This document shows, piece after piece, positions 56,701-64,000 of a stretch of 64,000 nucleotides of DNA; the stretch's first letter is position 1; each line of letters opens with the position of its first letter. The notes beneath the pieces are model-generated. The model searched no databases. It was not told the DNA's origin and saw only the letters and a list, made by a program, of their open reading frames with translations. Source of the stretch: Furcasterigmium furcatum (Eukaryota > Ascomycota > Sordariomycetes > Glomerellales > Plectosphaerellaceae); NCBI GenBank assembly GCA_001599815.1, contig BCIA01000002.1, positions 5,057,626-5,121,625 on the forward strand, written 5' to 3'. The translations under genes were made by a program, and so were the position numbers.

Positions 56701-59700
56701 GTCGCATCTGTCTGTCCCTCGAGTCCCATCTTCCCCCAAATCCATCTCCGTCGTCTCCCCCCAGCTCCTCTCAGCCCAGTGGGCGCTCGCCGCCCGTCCA
56801 GGTCTCGTCATGCAGGCCCTGCCGTGCCTCATCGCCCGCCGTCCATTTTCCTGGGCCGTGTTTCATCCAGTGGCTGCCCTCGATGCCGTGGCGCCTTTCC
56901 CTTCTGGGCCCTACGTTTTTCTGGGTCGACGGCGCCGCCCAGGGATCGATCAGCTTGCAGACCTCCCGTCGTGATAGGGCCCTCGAAGCAGCCTCGACAA
57001 GGGGCGTAAGCCGTAACGGATGGAGACGGTGATAGCTCGAGGTACCTGCATCTGCTTCCTCGAGGCCGGCCACCACCACCCACCCACTCCCTCCAGCCAT
57101 CCCACCCAAAAGACACGCGGCACCAGGCGCTGTGCACAATGTGGCATCTCGCTTGATGACAGTGCCGAAAGTGGCCGGGGCCGATATCTCTGCCATTCCT
57201 CGACGGCCGTTCCAGCGTGCCTGACGTCCGGTACAGTACAACTATGTCCGTACCCTGAAGAAACCCAGCAACCCAGCTCCTCGTCACGGGATCCCGACGA
57301 TCGTGGCCAACCCTGTCGGCCTGTGCCGGGGTCTCTACCCTGATCTTCATGGAGATCTACTGCCCAAAGCTTCAGGTAGATGAGGCTTGTCAGCTGCTTG
57401 ACAGTCCACGGGAATAAGCGTGTGTCATTGCCCAGCTCGATGCTGCGATGTTGCGATGCTGGCGCAAAGCAAGACGCATCGCAGGGCTTGTTGTGGGAGT
57501 TTGAGGCACTGCGCCCGCTGCCGCAGAGAGTCCTCCCCCTGTGCCAGACGTGCAAGCACAGTGCCGACGCAGGGAGATCCTACTGGAGAGCCAGGTACAC
57601 GTGCCCGCGGTTTGGCCTGCTTCTCGCGCAATTACGGATCAGAGATACCTGCTCATCGTTTCGTAGCGCGGCACACCGTGCGAAGGATCGAACTCGGGAC
57701 GGCCTGATGCCACCCAGGCAGCCTCTCGCCATGCATCGCTCCTGCCTTCACCTTACCCTCTACAGTTTTGGAAAAATCCACGGCAGGCGCGTGTCACTCC
57801 AGAAGGCAGGCACGCCTTCGGTAACAGGCACTGGACCTTATTTCTGGACGCTGCTTCCCTGTCTTTCCTCTCTCCCACTCCCGTCTCCCTTGGCCATCCA
57901 TCACTCCGTCTTCTCAACATCCAATGTCCTCCACATTCCTCCCCAAGTACCCTCCACATCAAGACACCGCCGAGGAGTGGTGAGCCCATCGCGGATACGA
58001 TACGCTGCAACACCATCACTATCTTCTAGCCAAGCGGTCTTCTGGCTCGAGCAACACTTCAATATACTTCTTACGTCCGCTGGTGTTCGACAACTGGGTA
58101 GCTGAGAAACCCTTTCTCCGATCAAAAGGTACGTACGGACTGCCTCTCACGGCAGTCAGGCTTTGGGACAAGGTTCACATCCGCCCAATCGCCAACCTGC
58201 CGCACCTAACATACATGAAATCCCTTCCGTCCCTCCCAGGGCAGCACCCCCAAGTCGGCGAGGAACCCCTCGAGGCCCCTCCCCGGCACACCTGTTCCAA
58301 ATTCCATCCCATCACATCATCAATCATTCTCTGCCCAGTCTTAACGGCTTGCGACTTTCATTCCGCTCCCTCATCAGCAATCCCAGTCCAGTCCAGTCCC
58401 GCCTAAAGGCAGCGGTGCCGGCAAAGTTCTGGATCAGACATTAACAGCGATCAGGAGTACAGAAGAAGCATTTTGCCGAATCAACCTGGCACGACACCTT
58501 CAAAAGCAAACGTCGCGCATTTGATGAAGGACGTCGCAGTCTGGTGTCTATTCGCGGAACCCGGTATGCCTTCGCGCTCCCCACACCGAGACCTCAACCA
58601 CTTTAACGCGATCGGCTTCTGATTGGTACGATAGGAATCGACGAACCCAGTCAGTCGCGCGAGCCACCAGCAACAAGGAACAACCGTACCACCCACGACG
58701 AGACACACTCACCACACCACACTCCGTCCTCCCTCCTCTCGACACCCCTTCCGGTTCTGCGCGTCTGAGTTGTTCTTCTGTCTCTCCCGCTCTACGCTTT
58801 GGGAAACGCAGCAATCGCGACTGTCGGCTTCAACTTTCCGCAGCCTGCCTCCACCGTCCGTGGACAAGAGCAAGTGACTCGTCCTTCGCAAGCCAGCTGC
58901 CGACGACAACGCTACTGCGGAGTCGGACCTGCTGGACGGTTCCGTCTCACCTCCCGGTACTCGACCCCAGTCTCCTCCAGCACCACTCGCGGCGGTACCG
59001 GAAGCCCCCATTTCTCATTGGCAACCTTGTCGTGGTTCAAGCTTCGAGGGGCCCCAGCAAGCGAATGTACCTCCAGAGCCTGTCATCTAACACTACCGCA
59101 TACCACGCCAGTCCCTAGCCCCGAACCCGAACAGACTTTCCTCCATCACAGCCCAGCGGACGGTCGAAGAGCCAGACCCAAGCCGTTCTGTCCTGACGCA
59201 CCCCCAAGCCGCACACCATTCTTTTTGTAGCTCCTCCCCCTCGCGCCCTCTACCACCCTCGCTCGTTGCCTCTTTCCCTCCCGCCGCGCGCAAGGCACGA
59301 CCCAATACATAACCTAGCGACACTCTCTTTCTCGTACCCCCAGCGCCCTCTCCCTCCCCCCATCCCCCCCATCTCGCCATTATATTGTACTTCTCCAACC
59401 CCCAACATCATACCTCATACTTTTTTTTCCGCGGCGCTGGGATCCTATCCTCTCATCGACCTCGTCGTGTGCGCTGTTGCGCTGCGGTCAACTCCTCAGC
59501 AATTTTCGAATAATTCCATCGCGTCTTGGCCCGCCGCTGTCGCAACGTCGCGTCTCGCCGCGATCTCCGACCACTCTTCGTCAAGCGCACCACTCCATCA
59601 CCACATTCGCGAGCGACGCGCATTAGCATCCCTGAACCGGCGAGTATCGCGCGCCATTGTCGCGGCACTCTAATTCCCCGGGCTACCACGCGCGCAGCAA

Positions 59701-59725
59701 CCACGCATTTGCGCCCCTTCTTGTT
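53783..59725. other. 6-kb spacer: SDR promoter, unassigned DNA, Whi3 leader
   Basis: The left end is the SDR promoter. Between about 54.0 and 58.0 kb the DNA has many overlapping ORFs (largest 247 codons minus at 55182-55925 and 241 plus at 57380-58105) without recognisable motifs. A TATATAAG element lies at 54496-54503. From about 58.1 kb the plus strand becomes pyrimidine-rich and probably forms the long leader of the Whi3-type gene. Confidence 0.4.
58129..58239 (+). other. Candidate leader intron upstream of the Whi3-type gene
   Basis: Donor AAAAG|GTACGTACG at 58129, branch site CACCTAACA at about 58203-58211 and acceptor CCTCCCAG ending at 58239 define a 111-nt intron with near-ideal fungal signals. 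No coding frame is maintained, so a spliced 5' UTR or a separate non-coding transcript is implied. Confidence 0.35.
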
Positions 59726-61315
59726 ATGACCACGGCTTACGCTTTTGCATCGGCGCCTTCAACAAGGATCACGAAGTTCATCATGGCTACGCCAAAATAT
59801 ACGAACCAGCAGCACTCGCTGCGACCATCGCAGCCTCCCTACTCTCTCAGCATTCCCGCGACCCTCGCGTTCGAGAACGATTCGATCAAGGCGACGGCAA
59901 GCCCCTTCGGCATCCCCGCGGCTGTCCCCGTTCTCATTCGCGGCCTCCCCAGAAATGCGACCACGGAACAAGTCAATTTAATGGTTGTTTGGTCAGATGA
60001 CCTCGCAGGCATCGAGATTCTCCCCGAATCGGAGGACAAGGTATGTTCCGCCATCGTCAGCTTCAAGACGTTGGCCGGCGCAAACCAGGCCAAGGACATC
60101 CTGGATGGGAAACAGAACATGAGTGTGGAGGTTCTCGGTCATGGATCGGGCCTGCCCAAGAACTACGGGGCCGAGTCTGCACAGAATGCGTCTTCGACTG
60201 TCTCCTCCGCCCCCTCAACCGGCCCCGCGTCTCGTCAACCTTCACGATTCACCGGCGCATTCCCCGGCAAAGTTTCGCCGCCCATGAACGGCTACAGCGC
60301 CACCGAGTTGCCGAACCCTGAAGAGAGCAGCCGCTACCAGAACCTCTTCTCCCCTCAGTCGCCCATCGGAAGTCATCTAACCGAGCGAACTCGCATTTCC
60401 GGCAAGTCTCTCATCAACAATGATGCCGCCGACGACGACGAAACGGGCGAGCTCCTGAAGGATCCTGTTGCGTACGCAGAGAACGGCGCTGCTACCTCGC
60501 AACGACGGGCTACTGCTCCGCATCTGCCGATTTCGCAGCTGGCTGGTCTCTCACTCAACACCTCTTCTGCTTCTGGGCCTTCTTCGCTCCCGCCGTACGG
60601 CCACCAAGGCTTACTGTCGGGTCACCATTCTGCCATGTCTCCCACCGCCATGAACGGGAATGGCCATGGGATGCCTTATTCCATGAGCACCCCTTACGGA
60701 AGACACCCTAACTTTCCTCCTGTCAACCCGGCTGATCAGAACCCTCCTTGCAACACTCTCTACGTCGGCAACCTACCCATCGACACCTCGGAAGAAGAGT
60801 TGAAGGCCATGTTCTCAAAGCAACGAGGGTACAAGAGGCTCTGTTTCCGGACTAAGCAGAACGGCCCCATGTGTTTTGTTGAGTTCGAAGACGTCACCTT
60901 CGCAACCAAGGCACTGAACGATCTTTACGGCCAGCCTCTTCACAACAGCGTGAAGGGTGGGATCCGACTCAGCTTCTCCAAGAACCCCCTAGGCGTTCGC
61001 TCCGGGCAGACGACAAGCCAGGCATCGACGGCCTCCATGACGAGCATGATGGCCGGATCACCAAACGGCTTCCCAGCAGCCAACGGGCCCCCTCCTGGTC
61101 TGTCGGCCCCGCCCGGCTTGGGCGCGGGTCGCTTCGGCGGTTCTTTCAGCAACGGCCAATCCTACACACCCGCTGGCTTCTCGGGTAACGGCAATGGCTT
61201 GAGCAACCCTTGGAACTCCTACAGCGGGCCGATGGCCTCTGGTGGCCCAAATTCCATGGCAGGCAATAACGGCAATTCTGCCAACTACATGGCTCCGCAC
61301 ATGCTGGGCCGGTAG
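59726..61315 (+). CDS. WHI3: Whi3-type RRM RNA-binding protein
   Basis: One frame of 529 residues from ATG 59726; a second in-frame ATG at 59783 (MATPKYTNQQ) may be the true start. The conserved N-terminal block SIPATLAFENDSIKATASPFG leads into a divergent first RRM-like region (VLIRGLPRNATTEQVNLMVVW, about 75-150). A Ser/Asn/Pro-rich disordered middle follows, then a canonical RRM at about 345-435 with RNP2 LYVGNLP and RNP1-like MCFVEFEDV, and the family stretch KQRGYKRLCFRTKQNGP. The tail is Gly/Asn/Ser-rich low complexity. Whi3 proteins bind mRNAs such as cyclin transcripts, condense through their disordered segments and affect cell cycle, polarity and, in pathogens, development. The long pyrimidine-rich leader suggests translational control. 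Second-RRM identity is strong; start position is moderately certain. Confidence 0.93.
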   Translation: MTTAYAFASAPSTRITKFIMATPKYTNQQHSLRPSQPPYSLSIPATLAFENDSIKATASPFGIPAAVPVLIRGLPRNATTEQVNLMVVWSDDLAGIEILPESEDKVCSAIVSFKTLAGANQAKDILDGKQNMSVEVLGHGSGLPKNYGAESAQNASSTVSSAPSTGPASRQPSRFTGAFPGKVSPPMNGYSATELPNPEESSRYQNLFSPQSPIGSHLTERTRISGKSLINNDAADDDETGELLKDPVAYAENGAATSQRRATAPHLPISQLAGLSLNTSSASGPSSLPPYGHQGLLSGHHSAMSPTAMNGNGHGMPYSMSTPYGRHPNFPPVNPADQNPPCNTLYVGNLPIDTSEEELKAMFSKQRGYKRLCFRTKQNGPMCFVEFEDVTFATKALNDLYGQPLHNSVKGGIRLSFSKNPLGVRSGQTTSQASTASMTSMMAGSPNGFPAANGPPPGLSAPPGLGAGRFGGSFSNGQSYTPAGFSGNGNGLSNPWNSYSGPMASGGPNSMAGNNGNSANYMAPHMLGR

Positions 61316-64000
61316 GCGACATCCACACATCTGTACGGCGATCTCATCCGCGATGAGATTATGTTTGGGGAGTGTTACGGCGTTCTCGGGGCATGCATAT
61401 GACAAGCAGAATGCATGGCTGCCCGGTGCATTATGGGCTGTTTGGAAGCGAATACTGCATTGGTCTCTCGTTCCCTCGGTCGTTGCAATGGTGCACGATC
61501 CATCCAACCGTCCTACGACGGGCTTCCAAAAGGCCTGACGGCTACAGCCACGGACCTCCTTGCCTCTGCATCTTTCATCTCGGCTTTTTCGGACTGGTCA
61601 TACATCGGCGTTTTACCGACATCCCCCGGGCTATGACATGATTCCCCCTTTGTTTTTCCTCGGCTGTTTCATTCTTCCTTTCAGCGACGGCGATTCGAGT
61701 TGCAACATCTTATGGAGTTGAGATTGTGCTTTTCTTGTGTGTGGAAAAAAAAAAAGCAAAGAGAAAAAAAAAACGGAACTCGGGAGGGGGACTGTGTCTC
61801 CAACACGCAGTATACGATGTTTTCGGTTAAGGCGAAAGGGTATTCTGGGACTTCATCGGGAAAAGGTCACAATGGACTGCAAAAGGTTACCACACATCAT
61901 CATACAAGCGTCTGGGAGACGCTGGCAACGCTCGGGCATGAGGAGGCCAGGGTGCCGTCATCATGAGCATGGCATACACAGGCATCAGCATCAAAGACGG
62001 GATGGGGCGGCGGCAACTCCATTTCATGGCCCTCCTTCGAGGCCTTGGGACTTTTGACTTGTATTAGGGGCGGCAAGTAGGGCATCATGTTTTCCAGCCC
62101 CAGCGTTGCGATTCGGGAGTTTGCCACTACCTACTCACTTCACTCACTGGGCCAGTTTTGTTTCGTTGGTTGCGCGACAGTTTTTCGAGTTTCTTCATTC
62201 CCCGGTCTCCCATGTTCACATCAGCAGCGGCTTATTATACCATCTTGTCCTCGAGGATCACGCAACGTACGACATATGGGGGTGGGCAATTCGGAGCACG
62301 ATTATTTAATCTACTGAGAATTTACATGGACTTGTCTTATTATCCACATGATTGCACACAATATGCATTCCTCTGGCGAGACTGAGGCATATGGGGCACC
62401 AGAATGATCCGAGGTCGAAGACGCGTTCCTTTCACCCCGGGCCGAGGGCGCGTCGAGTATCGCCACGGCGTAAAGGCAGCGCGAGTAGCTAACCAAATCT
62501 TCAGGTTAACCGGAGGTAAGCACCTGCGTCGTCTCCTGCATGCCAAGGGGTGCCCCGTCGGCATATGCATGTGAAGCGCCGAGGGTGACGGCAGGCGCAA
62601 GCTTCTGCTGTTTTGGCGAGGGAAATTCAGTGGTGGCACTGGTCTGCCTTGGAGGGATGGAGATGCGGCGCGCGCGCGCAGGGGGTGAGTGGTCTAGAAC
62701 GTCTGGGCTGCGTCCAGCGGAATTTGGGAATTTCGGGGGTGTTCCTATTTGTTTTCGAGGGGGCGGCGATGCGTTGTCCACGTCGTTTCGGCATTGGAGC
62801 TTCGCCATATCTCCTCGGGTGGTGGTGATGGTGTGGTTTTCGATGCGACTTGTCGGCCTTATTGCTGCTGGGGACTGGCGACACAGCAGCGGGTTGAGGT
62901 CTGTCTGTCTATCGCAGCCGTGTCTCTCATTCGCGTCGTCATGTCTAGGCGCCACGCCCGCTGTGATCGCCGATTAGTCTGCTGTGTAAGTATTGACGGT
63001 AGGCCATTTGAAAGGGACATCTGCCACTCGAGAGCGAGGAACTTGTCGGCGCAGCCTGTCTGTCAGCGGACTCAAGCCACAAGTGCCTGCCGCTGCCTTG
63101 ACAGCGTTGCAGAGGATGTGGGACGGGGACCCAGGACCGCGCCCATGGGGAGCGAGTGTTTCGCTGGAGGGGGCATCGAGTGGTGATGGTGTATGGCTGC
63201 ACGTGAGGTCGGCGTGCATGAAGGAGGAGGGTCGCCGGGAGCAGTGCTGTAACGTGCAGCGGAGGCCGCGGGCATGGTTTCGGGGTACAGGGCTTTGTGT
63301 GTCCAAGCTCAAGCAGGCAGTATGCATCACGCGATTCAGGCCAGCCTGGCCGAGGAGGGCGAACGAGGGAGATAAGTAGGCCCTGTCATCATCCTCATCC
63401 CGCGATGGCGTCCGGGACTGGACGTCGGTTATCGGGGACGGGCGGTTGGCGCTGGGAGGCAGGCTGCTCCCTCCCCTCTCGATTACTATAGGTGGTTACT
63501 TACTTGGTCTGTCTGCTGCTGCGTCGAGTACATCCCAACATATGTACTTGAGGGCGAGCCGGGGTGCGCTGGAGGACGAGACAGAGGCGGCGAATGGGCG
63601 TGGCTGGAGCGCGGTGCCATGCGGCCGGGTGGGACGGGCCTCACCGACGTGGGCGACCGGTCAGCTCATGGTGGACGGGCAGCAGATTTCCCGCGAGCAA
63701 CAAGTGACTGGAGGGGAGTGGTGGACGGAGGAGGACCGCCGGACCTGATTGCCTGGCCGCCGGGGCGACTAGTGGAATATCCCGTGTCTCTCTCTCGGGG
63801 AGGTTGCCCTCCATGAGATAGATAGTACACACTCGATGGCCCCCCTCCTGATATGGGCAGGGAGAAAAAGACACGTCCGTGGGAGAAGAGGGCATGGTTT
63901 TACGTAGTCGATGTTTCGATGTATGCAGGCGGCCCGGGAGGGAAAAGGAGGTCTTGGAACCGATGGAAAGCGGATTCTCGGTGAGGCTCTCACTCTCACT
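61316..64000. other. Downstream region of Whi3-type gene, no gene seen
   Basis: The first part is the 3' flank, including two A-rich runs at about 61745-61775. The remainder to the window edge has only short ORFs on both strands with no recognised motif. It may contain the promoter of a gene beyond the window. Confidence 0.45.

Noticed and set aside
57640..57740. tRNA-like T-loop sequence on the minus strand (GTTCGATCC)
   Set aside because: The T-stem does not pair, the A-box candidate is too close, and no anticodon arm or acceptor stem can be folded.
57380..58105. 241-codon plus-strand ORF
   Set aside because: No motif; Cys/Arg/Ser-rich as in random frames, and its end overlaps the pyrimidine-rich leader of the Whi3-type gene.

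Overview
The window is nuclear DNA of a filamentous ascomycete, most likely a Sordariomycete and plausibly Colletotrichum-like; the genus is an inference from general protein character. The support is the intron style (mostly 50-110 nt, GTANGT-type donors, CTAAC/CTGAC branch sites, CAG/TAG acceptors), pyrimidine-rich leaders, fungal-type families (hybrid histidine kinase, iterative reducing polyketide synthase, DMATS prenyltransferase, Whi3-type RNA-binding protein) and generous intergenic distances. It is draft assembly: one 151-base N gap lies between C homopolymers at 21.2-21.4 kb, and single Ns occur at 10228 and 12241. I saw no tRNA, rRNA, transposon or CRISPR array.

Layout. 0-18.5 kb is fairly dense and mostly housekeeping: the 3' part of a very large coiled-coil protein; SRP receptor alpha subunit and YIF1, divergently transcribed; an Mpv17/PMP22 membrane protein; a Dabb-domain protein; and a 1382-residue hybrid histidine kinase. 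18.5-37 kb is the accessory part: a 14-TM-type MFS transporter on the minus strand, a 3.8-kb apparently gene-free stretch, then a 2366-residue highly reducing PKS followed on the same strand by a DMATS-type aromatic prenyltransferase. The PKS and prenyltransferase form a small secondary-metabolite locus, with the divergent MFS a possible exporter. The PKS has intact KS, AT, KR and ACP key residues, an altered DH motif, a collapsed C-methyltransferase motif and an ER without the usual NADPH glycine motif. A perfect 5 x 19-bp tandem repeat lies between PKS and prenyltransferase.

37-64 kb returns to conserved cell-biology genes separated by long spacers: a secreted/type I membrane protein, an EGF-like type II membrane protein, a tail-anchored protein, a Rap/RSR1-type small GTPase built from eight exons (several very small), an SDR dehydrogenase, and a Whi3-type RRM protein with a long leader. 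The 53.8-59.7 kb and 61.3-64 kb intervals hold nothing I can defend as protein-coding.

How the genes relate. SR-alpha and YIF1 both serve the early secretory pathway and share a 627-bp promoter. PKS and prenyltransferase should act in sequence: chain assembly without methylation, then prenylation. No release domain, P450, cupin, oxidoreductase or pathway regulator is visible beside them. The SDR 16 kb further on is separated by conserved genes, so linkage is unlikely. All splice structures were derived by hand from reading-frame continuity, splice consensus and family alignment from memory; no database search was run.
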